A stretch of 64,000 bases of DNA from Candolleomyces eurysporus. Its lineage: Eukaryota > Basidiomycota > Agaricomycetes > Agaricales > Psathyrellaceae. The notes below the pieces were generated by a model. It made no database searches. It was not told where the DNA came from and saw nothing but the letters and a program-made list of their open reading frames with translations. A program made the position numbers and the translations under genes. The stretch covers positions 27,819 through 91,818 of the forward strand of contig JANBPK010001480.1 of the NCBI GenBank assembly GCA_027579435.1, in the 5' to 3' direction. Shown here piece after piece: positions 12,963 through 24,184 of this stretch. How positions within the stretch are numbered: position 1 is the stretch's first letter; every line of letters starts with the position of its first letter.

Positions 12963-13076
12963 CCAGCCTCGAACGAAGTGAAAGAGCAAGACATCATTCA
13001 CACCCAGCCGTTCTATTCTCTCACACCCTTCAACACCAACCTTTTCTACTCAACACTCTCAACGCAAGCAGAGAAA

Positions 13077-13730
13077 ATGCAGTTCATCTCAGCAGTCACT
13101 ATGGCCACTACCATCGTTCTGCTCCAGAATGCGGGATTGGTTGGGGCTCTCGACTTGCGCTTCTGGACCAACCCCGGCTGCTCTGGGACCTTCGCCCAGT
13201 GTGGTAATATCTCTGCTGGAGTTTGCTGCAATTTACCCACCCTCACTGCTCGCTCGTTCAGGGTGTCTGACGTCGCTAACGTGGCGTGAGTATGACATTT
13301 CATCATTTCACACTATCCTTCTTGCTCATTCGATCTTTTACTGTCGATGATACAGTGATTTCACCGGTTGGGGCAATCTGAACTGCCGGGCGCCGGTTGT
13401 ATCCAGAAGCTCTTTGGCTTCATGCATCTCCGCAAATGGCAGTACGTTCAAATTATATGAGTACTCTTTTCGACTAATGCACTAATCATTGGATCTCTTA
13501 TCACGCTATTAGTCCGCTCTGGAAATTGGCGTAGCAGGTCGCGTATCGGAGATGCCGCTAAATCGAGCTCTACCGAGGACTGTGTCGAGCCAGACAGCTT
13601 CGGATTCGTCGACGAGACCGGCAAAGAACATATCGCCAAGATCACCGAGGCCAACAAGGAAGCCATTTATGGCGCACTCGAGAAGGGTGATGTCGCTACT
13701 CTCAAGACTGAGGCGGGCGTCGCTGCTTAA
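13077..13730 (+). CDS. Small secreted protein, cysteine-containing, unrecognised
   Basis: Three exons: 13077-13285, 13356-13441 and 13513-13730, with consensus GTGAGT and GTACGT donors and frame kept at each join. The product is about 170 residues. It begins with a signal peptide (MQFISAVTMATTIVLLQNAG) with likely cleavage near GALDL, and then has a cysteine-rich half (NPGCSG, FAQCGN, GVCCNLP, LNCRAP, ASCISA, EDCVEP). The C-terminal part is charged and helical (HIAKITEANKEAIYGALEKG). There are no membrane segments after the signal. The TATA box and ATG context (GAGAAAATGC) support this start. It fits the general pattern of fungal small secreted or effector-like proteins, but I recognise no specific family and assign no function. 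Confidence 0.8.
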
Positions 13731-15340
13731 GTCGCGGTTTTTCAAAGACTCGAGTAAATTTCAGGCCCTCAATGTGGGCTTGTTAGCGATATCTGTCTTT
13801 TCATGTACAATATTGTGAACGCTGTTGTATGGACTCTGTTATCGTGTTTCTGCATAGTGACAGTGTGCGACCGAGTAAGCACACTACACAACACAAAGGG
13901 CTTTCAGCGATGGTCTTGGCAGACACGGAATAGCATACTCAGGTGAGCCCCAGCCTCATCGTGGTTTTTCCTCTACCTGCCAGAAAAATAGTTATACAAC
14001 TCTGTTTGTCAAGTTCACCACCGCCGTCGCTGCGCTGCCCAGCGCCGTGAATTTCTCAGACAGAATTAGGATACGGTTTCTTAAAAGAAATCGGCTACGT
14101 GAAGGACTATTATTTTCATCGAGGAAAGGGGTGGCAGTACCCAGACATCCGGTGAGCTTCACTAGATGCCACAGCGCTGGATGACAATGCCTTGATCACA
14201 TGCTATTGAGCATAAAATATATTACATATATGCACTCATAACGGTACTGGGCCTTACGAGCAACGAAAGGGACGAGGGAACAACGTGAAGAGCACGGACT
14301 GAACCTCTGCCATTCTTCCGGGCCGTCTGATCCAACCAAATTTCCTCTTTCACAGGCTCTCTCCGCAGAACCACCAAGCGTTCCTGGATGTCTCATCTCC
14401 CTCTTCGTACGACGAAGATCCCAAACACGTCATCTTGTATAAAGCAGGCACGACTGGGTGCGAACTTGAGGCGGAAGGAAGGGTAATATGGAGGGATAAG
14501 AAGTTGAAGGGGCGGGGTGTGCTAGAACAGCGATGACAAGCTAGATGGACGGATTTGGTGAGGACAAGGTATTGATAAACAAAGCGTTGGAAATCAAAGG
14601 AGCAGTCCAAGAGCCTATGGACCTCCCAATAGGGGTATTAGTGCGTCTGTCTGCGTTCTTCCACTTCAACTCACTGCCCCCTTTCCGTGGACCCAAGAAA
14701 ACCCGACTCCAGCCAAACCCATTTCTCACCCAGCCCCGATTGACAACCCACGATCAACTACGGCGTCTAGGAGAATATACTAGCTCCTTGAAAAATCTCT
14801 GGGTCGAGAACGTCAAGCGGAAACCAGGCTAGCAGTGTCTTCCGTCGTCCGACCAGAATCGATGAAAATAGGGAAAGCTTGTATCTGCTTTACCTTTTCG
14901 GTTGTGTGATAAGCTAGAATAAGGTCAATTACCACTTCGGCTTTTACTAATAGGCCACACTTACTCCAGTGGTGTACGAAGACTGGCATTTCGTATCCTG
15001 GCATGGCGAAGCCTATACGACCAATAGCATCCCGAGCAAGAAATCAGCCTTTTGATGTTACCTGCGCGCGAGATCTACTCATCCCGGTCGTAAGAGTTGG
15101 GGATATGCATCGGCAAGGGATGGATCCAAGAAATCACGTTCGGATACCGTTGAACGTGCTGCCGGTGATTCCAAGGACCATTTTGCATCACAAAACCAGG
15201 TGCAGCAAGGCTGTTCAAGTGTCGGTATCTGTCACTTTGACGCCTGATTCCATCAAAGTGTCTTCCCAAAGGGACTGACCGAGCTGTATTTGCTCAATTT
15301 ACTGTTCTTTAACTACCATCAGCATATCACGAGCCTCTAA
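13731..15340. other. Stretch without a supportable gene
   Basis: The first 150 bases are probably the 3' leader of the secreted protein gene. A plus-strand frame of 95 codons at 14545-14832 and one of 91 codons at 15003-15278 are open but have no motif and no clear intron context. I do not call them. Confidence 0.4.
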
Positions 15341-15348
15341 TAGTCATA

Positions 15349-17028
15349 GTAAGGATTGGGATTGATATTGGCACCCAGTACTGGTGGCTTAGCACGTACG
15401 ATTGAATCTTAGCCCAGCTTGACACGTTCCCCAAGTAGAGTCACCGTTTGGCAAGACTCGCAGCCAGTTATCGTCCCGGACAAGGAAGGGAATAGAAGCA
15501 TTCCAAGCTATGTCTCCTTCAGTAACGATGGACAACTTGTTGGGAGTAAAGCGAAGTCTCGACAATTTGCCAACTTGACAAATACGTGAGTAGCGCTTGA
15601 CTTGAACAATGCAACTCTTCGCTGATGCACGATGAAACGAAAGGCTGTATGGTGCTAAGCGCCTATTAGGACGAGCCTTCTCTGACCCGCATGTTCGAGA
15701 ACTGGTAAAGACAGCACCGTTCTTATGCATAAACAGAAACGACAAGCCACATCTTTTGGTTGGGCCAATGGGACAGACGGAAATCTTTGTGCGTACAAAG
15801 GTGAAAGATGTAATCAATCGATGATGCGCTGATAAGCGACTTAAAGGTCCCTGAGGAAATAATTGCCATGCAGCTATCAAAATTAAAACGAATGGCTGAG
15901 AACTTTGTTGGAGGCAAGATCGGGGAGGCTGTTATGTCAGTGCCACCCGGACTATCCGTTCACCAGGCACAAGCGATCAAAGATGCTTGCGAAATTGCGG
16001 GAATACCAAACCCTTTCCTGACGAGCAACAACACAGCAGTCGCTATCTATTACACCTTCTATTCCGATTCGCACCTCGTACCAGTCTTCTCGCTTGAGGA
16101 AAAGAAGCTTCTCATAGTCAACGTTGGAGCAGGAACTGCCGGTGCAGCTGTTGCCGTTTATCAGGGTGGTGTTATCAAAGTTCAAGCCGCTGCTTGTAGC
16201 CACCAGCTGGGCGGCGACGACATTGATCGCATTCTCGTCAATTATGTTGTTGCGGAGCTACGAGCGGAACATGGGATCGATATTACTGGACGGGCACGTA
16301 ATCTGGCACGTCTATTCTCCGCTTGCGAGAGGGCGAAGCGGGATTTGTCCTCCATGCAGAAAACCCTTCTTGATCTTGAAGGCATTTCGGAACACATTCA
16401 AACTCCCAACATCCTCATCATGCGAGACCAATTTCACACTCTCTGTGGCAGTCTCTACGACGCAATATTAGGGCTTGTAAACACAGCTCTTGCTGAGGCA
16501 AACGTCTCCAAGGACGGTATCACAGATATCCTTTTGGTCGGTGGAGCAACCCGAACACCAGGAGTGGCCAGGTCCATCCAAGATTTCTTCCGCGGCCAGG
16601 GGCAAAAGGTTACTAGCGTTCGAAACCTTGATGACGCTGTCGCTTATGGATGCGCTGTTCGCTCAGCCATCCGGTCAGCAGTTTCGGATGACAGCTTGCT
16701 CCCAATTCAGGTGCAAGAGAAGCCTGTCAGACTGAGCGTGTCGGACATTTTTCATCACTCCCTCAGTATCGTAGTGATTCCCAACCCGGACACATCTCAG
16801 GGTACTGACTATCTCCCTCCCGATGGGTCCTTCCCTCACGAAAGTGTCATAAAGACGATCCTGAAGAGGAATTCACAAATTCCTGGCTTCGTAATTGAAG
16901 AATTTTCTACAGCCAGGAGGAACTACGACGTCGGGCTGATGAATGCCTTAAGTGGCTCGATGATTCTAGCTTACAACCGGTGTCGGACGTCGAGATTGCT
17001 CACCAGAAGGAACGACTCGTCCGCTTAG
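15349..17028 (+). pseudogene. Hsp70-like protein, C-terminally truncated by a deletion
   Basis: Hsp70 family ATPase domain in several exons: about 15349-15395, 15436-15585, 15644-15788 and 15847-17028. Motifs in order: phosphate-1 IGIDIGTQY (normally IGIDLGTTF), GNRSIPSYVSF, YGAKRLLGR, a degenerate phosphate-2 VNVGAGTAGAAV, and the adenosine motif LLVGGATRTPGVA. The first exon has no ATG in frame, so the true start is unresolved. After EEFSTA the sequence jumps to the last exon: compared with the copy at 56040-57656 about 430 bp are missing, joined at a CAG, which shifts the frame and replaces the rest of the substrate-binding domain with about 30 unrelated residues. Chaperone function is doubtful. 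It could still act as an ATPase-only protein if expressed. Confidence 0.75.
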
Positions 17029-17228
17029 CACGGCAAGTACTCCCAAGGAACTAGACGTTCACCCGAAAGAGCGCGAGTCATACATCCACAATTTTCGGAA
17101 CTCACTGATACGGTGACACAGTGTACACAGAATCAAGCCGAGCCTACTTAGCTTCCCTTATCATGCTTAGCGAACTTTCAACGGCCAAATATCCTGGATT
17201 CATCNAAAAAATATTTCGCTGGACGACG

Positions 17229-17791
17229 GGACTAGCTACGCATAGTTGATACAGCTTACACAACGCGGTACCGACCTTGCCTGTTGCCCAGAGCGTGAGT
17301 CCTGTTCTACACTTGAAAACGGAAATCAAGAGTATACCGACCAACGCGGCTTGTCGTTCAGGGATGAGTTCTCCCCAAGCTTCATAGCATAGATTCAAGC
17401 ACCTTGGCGAGCAAGAATCGTACAAGAAGCTGTTGCTGACGACGCATAACTCAGCCCATCCATTAAGTTGCATCTTACACTCTCGTATTAATACCAACCG
17501 GCCTGAGAACAATGTTGTCTGGGGCATTTCAAATGGGGGCAAGGATGGTCTGGTGCTGTTGATATTGCTTTTTGTTGGCCTTGAGAGACTCAGGTCTGCC
17601 ATCCTTAGTGCGAAGTCCACCTTTGAAGGGAACAATGGTTCACGGTGTCGAGAATTTGAGGGTGCTCTTGTTTATTCGTAGGGTGAACGCACCATTTACG
17701 CTGATTACACCCCTATTCCGACTTTCACAATCTAGGCCTAATATACTTCACCACTCAGTGTCTCTACGCCTCACCCTATCAGGGTATGTGT
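17229..17791. other. Stretch without a supportable gene
   Basis: Follows the end of the Hsp70-like inverted duplication and precedes segmental duplication copy B. Only short open frames are present. Confidence 0.4.
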
Positions 17792-18276
17792 TGACCCGGG
17801 ATCACCGCGCAGCCTAGAAAACTGAAAACCCAAGGCGTCCTCGGTTTAGAAGCCGACAGAAGCGTGCCCTGAAAAAAGCCGATGCATAGTCTAGACCCTG
17901 ATCGGCGATTCGGAGCGATGGTGACAGTCTGTTCCATGGTGACTCGCCCACTCTCTTTATGTTCCCTACCAGCAACGACTGCCACCTTCCCCTGAAGCCC
18001 AGAGCGCTCGTTCAACGATGTAAACCTAGGCAGGGAATTTGAACGTTGAAGGTGTACCGGCCCCTCTCATGCCTTGCAAGCTTGGTGCTAGGCGATATAT
18101 TTGTGGCAAGGCAGTTGCCCGTACGGACGTACGCTTCGGCGGAGGGTGGGATATGTCTTGAAGGCCGTATTGCATTTGCAGTATGGACTATTGGCCTTTA
18201 GCTCGTATGAATTTGTTCAACTATTCTAATTGCCCTGAAGGTTCTTCAAGGCCAAAACCCAACCACAAGCCCCTCA

Positions 18277-18900
18277 GTCGATGGCGTCCTGCGACTCTCC
18301 ACAAAATGCGATGTTCCACACCTCGGCGAACGCGCTGTGGATCACCTTCTCAGCGCATACCCCATCACCCCCTCCGCCTGGAAACCCTGTGATACCGCTC
18401 GCATCATCCCTCCATCGCGAACACTCCCTTCCTAATTCGAGGGAATCGACATGTTCTGGCTCATACCCGCCTTTGCTTACTGTATCACCCCACGCGACAT
18501 CAACAAAACGCTCGACAATCCCGAGGAAATCTAGCGGGCGGTGAACGATTAACAAGAGGGGTATGAAGGCAATTGAACTAGAGTTCTGCTGGAGCAGAAT
18601 GGACAGGCGTTGAAGATTGCGAAGGCTATCAGGAGGCCTCCGCCGAATGGGGTTGGGGCGTGGTAGCCACTGGAGATCGAATCCGTATCTCAACAGCGCC
18701 AGTAATGCTGACCCACCCATCACGCAACCAGCAGCTGCACCTACACGTCCAAGCTTCACTGAACCTCAACCACCTCTCTCCCCTCCACGTCCTCCTCGTT
18801 AACTTGCCCACCCTGCCCCTCCGAAACCCGATTCATTTTCACTCTTCTCAGGTGCTCCGAAATCCTCGTGCGGTGGGGCACCGCCGCGTTTCTCGACTTC
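18277..18900 (-). pseudogene. Relic of a repeated minus-strand gene, copy B
   Basis: A minus-strand frame of 161 residues ends at 18274. Its conserved core (FVDVAWGD, GGYEPEHVDSL, ITGFPGG, SAFAEVWNIAF) recurs in the copy at 26990-27310 as FVDVVWVN, GGYEPWHVELL and ITGVRRG. The pattern GGYEPxHVxxL is shared, so selection once acted on this strand and frame. I recognise no family name. Upstream of the frame no exon with a clear start was found, so I treat it as a partial or decayed gene rather than a working one. Confidence 0.45.
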
Positions 18901-20153
18901 TACGACGAGGCGCATTCCACTTTGCTCTGACGTTATGTGAGTTTCATATGGAGAGGCTCAAGTGGTATGGGAAGAGCGGTGCTGAGGAGATGTGGCATGC
19001 GCTGCCAGAGTTGTTGGAGCTGCAGGAGGCTGGGTACGAGGAATTGCGGGTAATGATAGATTGTCCGTGTGGTTTCTTTCATAACACTCGACGGGCGTTT
19101 TGACATTGATAACTCGTAATCATAGATTGTTGGGGCAGAGGGTTTTTGTACACCCTCTGTTGCACGTTTTGCCTTGCTTCTTTTCTTTTCTTATGCCTCT
19201 GGCCCTTGTGTTTTATTTTTATTATTCTTACTCTTCACGACTTGCCCATCCCCTTATGTACCCCATTTCCACTCTTGAGTACCCCTCCTCGTTGATGTAC
19301 CTTGACGTGTTGTTGTATGTAGATACTCACTTATTCACCTGCTCCCGTTCTATTCTCAATGGGAGTTGTGTTCTTCATCGGGGATTCCAAAATTCAAGTT
19401 CGTGACATAGGAGTGTACGCGTAATTTCATGTCTTCTACGTAGCCCTCCTGCAGCTTGCTCAGTGTTGAGTTGCGCTAAATGTAGATATTTCATTTCCCC
19501 TCTCCTTCGAAGTTCTCCATACCACGTTACCGCAGTGACTTGCTATCGTTTACTTTCTACTCCGTCGCGTTGTCTTTTCTCAAAGTCTGTTTCAAAGAAA
19601 CAGTCTCCCAATTCGGCAGCAAAAGCCATCTACGTTTGTTGGAACTGAACCTTGCCCGCACCTCGTGAGCAGTCAGGGAATCTAGTCCAACCTCTAGGGT
19701 TGTTGCGGGACGGCGTGCAGTGATGATGTCGGGTCTGATTGGCCTGTGGCCTAGCTTGCATCTCCGGGCTTGCCTGGACAAACGGGGCAAGCCAATGTGT
19801 GATCAAGCGAGCGCCCGCACTTGCATGCCGTGCATCGTGCAAGAAATTCGATACAAATGAGCCTGGGAGAGTTCATATCTATAGCGACACAATGTACTTT
19901 AGCTGTGCGACTACTTCGTCCACCTCTGCCCACGGTCATGGATTTGGCATTTCAAACATATCAATGAAACTGATGATGGTGCGCTGAACAGCGCAGCACG
20001 ATAGGACATATTTCATCATATTTCATCAACCTCGTGCCCATCATCTGACCCCGCCAGAGAACATATATTAAAGGGTGATGAAACCCCCGGCATGGTTCTC
20101 CTTCTCCTCCACTCAGCATATCAACGCTATAGATACCCGCTCTGCCAGCGACA

Positions 20154-22362
20154 ATGATCAAATCCCGCATCAAAATCCCAAGGCTTCTAGTTGAGCCGAC
20201 ACTCCGTCTTGTTTGCTGGCGCCTCACCCTGATCACCACGGCTGCAGCACTGTATTTCAATCTACGTGAATCGGAGAGAAATCGGGCGATTATTTTGGGC
20301 CTAGCCCTTGTTCATCATTTTTCAAGGTGACTGGTAACCTGACTATATAAAGTACCATCGTCTTGATGAGCGAACTTTTGCAGCGCATTCGGTCCAGATT
20401 GGATTCCGCTATTCACCTGGATGGATCTCCTCCTTATCGATGCAGAGTTTGGTTGTGAGTTTCCAGTAACAGTGGGGTCTCACGAACCAGCCTCATCTCC
20501 TACCTGATTACACGTTTAGACTGCATTTACTGCTCGGTAAATGGCAACTATGATCCCAAATCCAACGTGGGGATATGCTTGAGCGTTTGGGTTCTGACAA
20601 CGTTGATGGGATGTCTACTTTTATTAAAAGGGCTTCACGCAGCGGATGCTCGTGGTCGAACCTTGTGTCGTCGTGCCGATATTTTGGCCAGCAGTTGGGT
20701 AATTGATAATTCTGGCACGCCTGGGGATACAACCATTGAACTGTGGAGGTACTTCGTTCGATCCATCCTTGAGACTAGACTCGGAAAAGAATACTTCCGT
20801 AAGCCAGAATATTCTTTCGAGGTGTCCATTCCTGTTAAATTAACACCGCTTTTGTGATGAAGCGGAGAAGAGTCGTGGATTACAGTCTCGCGAGGCATAC
20901 TAGCTCTGAGTGCGATCGTGGCCTTGTTGGCCTTCGGGGTCATCACGATCTTGCTTGGACCTTTGACAGAGATAGATCCGACAAGGGAGTACCGAGCTTT
21001 CCGAGGCTCAGGGGCATTACCTCGCACCTCGGAACCAATTGTGTGGAATCTCATAATGGTAGGCTGTCCTGTGTTGTTCCTGGTTATATACGGGGACGGC
21101 TGAATCGTTTTTTCAGGAATGGCGTGGTAAAGTGCCGAAGGATTTAAGCAACATAGTCACCCTTAGCCCCTTGTGGTCACAAGATATTTGCGAGATCATT
21201 GAGCAAAAATCCAAAAACGTGGATCACTTCAGAGAAATTCAATTCTTGGTTTTTCATTGCGCTCCATTGAGCACTACGATGAGTACGCGTCATGCTCTTA
21301 TCTATCGCAGACGCACAATAATTGTTTACTTAGCATCGGAGGTTTCCATTTCAAATGTGGACACGGTGCGGGAGGGGATCTTCCGTGACCTGTTTCTCAG
21401 AGTCAACTTTAGTGGCCTCATGCCCCCTGATGTGTCTTCGAGAGGCGACCATATTATGGGCACCAAGTCGCTAAAAGTCTATCTTGCATTCACGAATAAC
21501 ACGCAAGACATACTTGAGATGACTCAGCCTACCCTTCTCTTACCGGGGATGAACTTGATGGGCGTAGTAAACCTAATAGTCCGGAAGCGGTTTCGTGCCC
21601 CCGAACTCTCTGCCTTTGGGCTATTTGACGTAAGTCTCTTCAAATTATGATTATCATGGCCATACAGCTCAGTGTGGCTACTTGTATTTTACCTCAGGTG
21701 TATGACACCTTCGCAATCGCGGACATGGTATCTACTGTTTCGATGAGCGGCACAGCTTCTCCTGAAGATATAAACCCCAATATATCCACTCTCCATGTTA
21801 TCTATCAAGGTCCATCAGGTGAATGGAGGGTCATCCAAGACTATCGCGAGAAATCCGTCCTCAATGGGTTTTCTGCCGCAGGTGGTCTTGATGCCTTCTT
21901 CAGCCTTCTGTGTGCCGTCCTTTTTGGTACCTCTCATTTTTCGGTTCTATTCCGTAAGTTCCTCGTTTGCCTTGCAATTGGGCTTAGTGCTCGTATCAAA
22001 ACGCTTACGGGAAATTGCAAGGAACAAAGCCTCTCAGTGCCTTTGGCGTTCTTCACGGCCTTGAGAGCCAGCAAGAAGAGCTAGCTAGAGTTTGCAAGAG
22101 CAAGTATCCGAAACTTGAATCAGAGCTCAGGGCACTCGAGACCGAGGAAAATCGTGGTGTCATCGCGCTTCTCCTCGATACTCTTCTTGACCTTGATTTG
22201 ATCAAGGAGCAACTCACAAAGCCGGAGTTCTCTGTACCTTGCAGCAACACGGACGATGGAGGGGACTTCGATAGGGACATGGAGCAAGATAAGCTTCTCG
22301 ACAAGCATACGGCACCAGGAGATTTACCGAAAACTGCAAGAGACTCAGGGCAGGACGCCTGA
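20154..22362 (+). CDS. Multi-pass membrane protein of a local three-member family, copy B
   Basis: Same exon layout as copy A, starting MIKSRIKIPRLLVEPTLRL. Hydrophobic segments lie in exon 3 (GCLLLLKGLHAA), exon 4 (IVALLAFGVITILLGP) and exon 6 (FFSLLCAVLFGTS), followed by a charged C-terminal tail ending LPKTARDSGQDA. An intron of about 46 nt after MVGCP keeps the frame, as in copy A. Compared with copies A and C one base is missing near 20785 (CTCGGAAAAG against CTCTGGAAAAG), which shifts the frame at the end of exon 3. This is either a sequencing error or an inactivating mutation. No function is known to me. Confidence 0.65.
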
Positions 22363-22369
22363 GACAGAA

Positions 22370-22794
22370 TTCTCTTGCACTAGCTCTATTGTGCTCGTTA
22401 TGTATAGTTCGCCAGAGACCTTCCCGACATATTTAGCTGTCTTTGTCCTTTTCATTACGTTGTGTTTCCATCCACTGTATCTTCATGTATGTAATGCGCT
22501 TGTAAATTCGAACTCGTGTCCTCCGGAATGATTTCTAATTGAGTGCAGTCCACCCACAACGCACACACAAACGTGGACGCAAGACACCCTGGGTGAACGT
22601 CAAGTGGGAAGACTGCGATACAGTTGAATGAGCAGGGATTGTCGTTTCTGGAGTTAATGCACAGCTGGATGGCTATTTTATCGTACCCTGGAAGAGGATT
22701 TATAAGGGTTCAATGGGGTATAGGTCAAAATCTTTCCGCCCCCGTGGCAGGGACATAGATTGCGCGTGCACGCATGCACAGCTATGGTTTAACC
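22370..22794. other. Stretch without a supportable gene
   Basis: The first 80 bases still match the 3' flank of copy A (9760-9880). The remainder has no recognisable content. Confidence 0.4.
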
Positions 22795-23420
22795 CTAATT
22801 TCTTAGTCTCACCCATCCTCCTTGGGCCGATAGCTCATTTTCTGCTACCTCCTCCCTAAGCTCTCTAACATCCCCAGTTCTCCTTTGGAGGTAGTCAATA
22901 ATAAGGTTGTGCTCCACAATTGTTTGAATGCGCGTGTAGCAGGCAAAAGTTAGTCGACTAACGTACTTCGATGTGTAGTCTGCGACAAACACACGAAGGT
23001 TCATTGGCTCCGGGTTCTCTAAATGACTGCATGAGTTGTGATACTTTATGGGCTCGGACCTCGAGCCTTGCTCCCATGCCGTCTTCGCAGCCTCCCTTAT
23101 TGCTTTAGAAACTGGCTCCTCATCCGCAAGCGGCTTCAACATCTTATGCAGTACATCACGTTTACTCTACAGAATCGAGAATCCCGGAACCAATCTTGAC
23201 GTTACAGTCTGCGAGACCACCGTCTTTGGTTCATGAAAACTCGCGCTTCGTGTAGTGATGGATTGCGATGTAGCGCACAATGTAGAGTCGGCGACGGCTG
23301 TTGGAGTATTACCTGCAGCGAGCCGTGTCGGATGGAGCTCATATCGACTGACGGCATACTTCGCTTGGAATCGGGACTCTACCCTGCTGACAGGTTCAAT
23401 GGTGCTGCGGCTGGTCATAT
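22795..23420 (-). pseudogene. HAM1-like relic 1
   Basis: Minus-strand translation gives SKRDVLHKMLKPLADE, which matches SKHDLLYKTLKPLATG in the intact HAM1-like gene at 46725-50101, preceded by NVKIG (NVKID in the intact gene). Just upstream in the relic, KDGGLAD matches KDSGLAD, but the LLGGSGLTVHV segment between is deleted and a stop follows HYTKREFS. Only the C-terminal region is represented and the frame is broken, so this is a pseudogene fragment. Orientation is opposite to the intact gene. Confidence 0.65.
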
Positions 23421-24184
23421 GTTCGGCTTTTCATACATTCCAGTGAATATCATGGCGCAGACGCGCGAATCTGGACTATCGGTGTTGTCTCCCTCCCGAA
23501 GTTATAAATAGAATGTGGCAGTACTAAAGACGAGGCAGCTGTGTACTCACAGGTGATGTTGGCTACTACATGACGAAGCTCATATTGATTGGAGGAATTC
23601 TAATAGTAATACACGATGTACTTTCGAATGTTGGCTGTGCGACTACACAAAGCATTGACAGGTTCAATAATTTCTTCCGCCGCTGAGGACTTCCACTTTG
23701 CAGTGCCTTACCGGGGTGGCTGATAGGGGCGTTCCTATGAGTATGATATGATATGGATTGGCATTTCAAACATTTCAATGAAGTGAATCACCTTGCTGCA
23801 ATACTTATTCTAATCCTGCAGGGGCAGGGGCAGCTCGCTCGCTCCCCAAGCTAGAACACGGCGGATACCAACAATGAGGCAAGTCTATTATCTACTCACA
23901 ATGATGTTGGTCCGATGCGTTCAGGGCGACAGAGTGCACGATCTCATGGGACAGCGTCCATGGTTAGGGAAAGACTCGGATTAGAACAGTGAGCGACAGC
24001 TTCACGGAACAATTTCGCCAAGACAGGAGGAAGGAACATTTAGCAATTCTGGATGTCCCGCCTTTTGCCCAGCACGTGCCTCCACCGCAGAGCATATATT
24101 GACAGTGCCCAAAGACCCTGGCATAGTTCACCCCTCCCTCCATACGATATATCGACGCTAGACGTACCCACTCTGACATCGCTA
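23421..24184. other. Upstream region of membrane gene copy C
   Basis: No gene was recognised. Parts of it, such as the GGCATTTCAAACAT stretch at about 23759 and the CATATATTGA stretch at about 24092, resemble the upstream regions of copies A and B (about 6990-7150 and 19945-20110). The duplication that produced copy C therefore included upstream sequence. Confidence 0.5.

Larger units (their letters stand above)
17792..22365 (+). repeat. Segmental duplication, copy B
   Basis: Collinear with 5190-9330, about 12.6 kb downstream in the same orientation. It is slightly longer because of indels in the part before the membrane gene. It holds the best-preserved version of the minus-strand relic and membrane gene copy B. 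The homology runs past the stop codon of copy B to about 22450. Confidence 0.75.
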
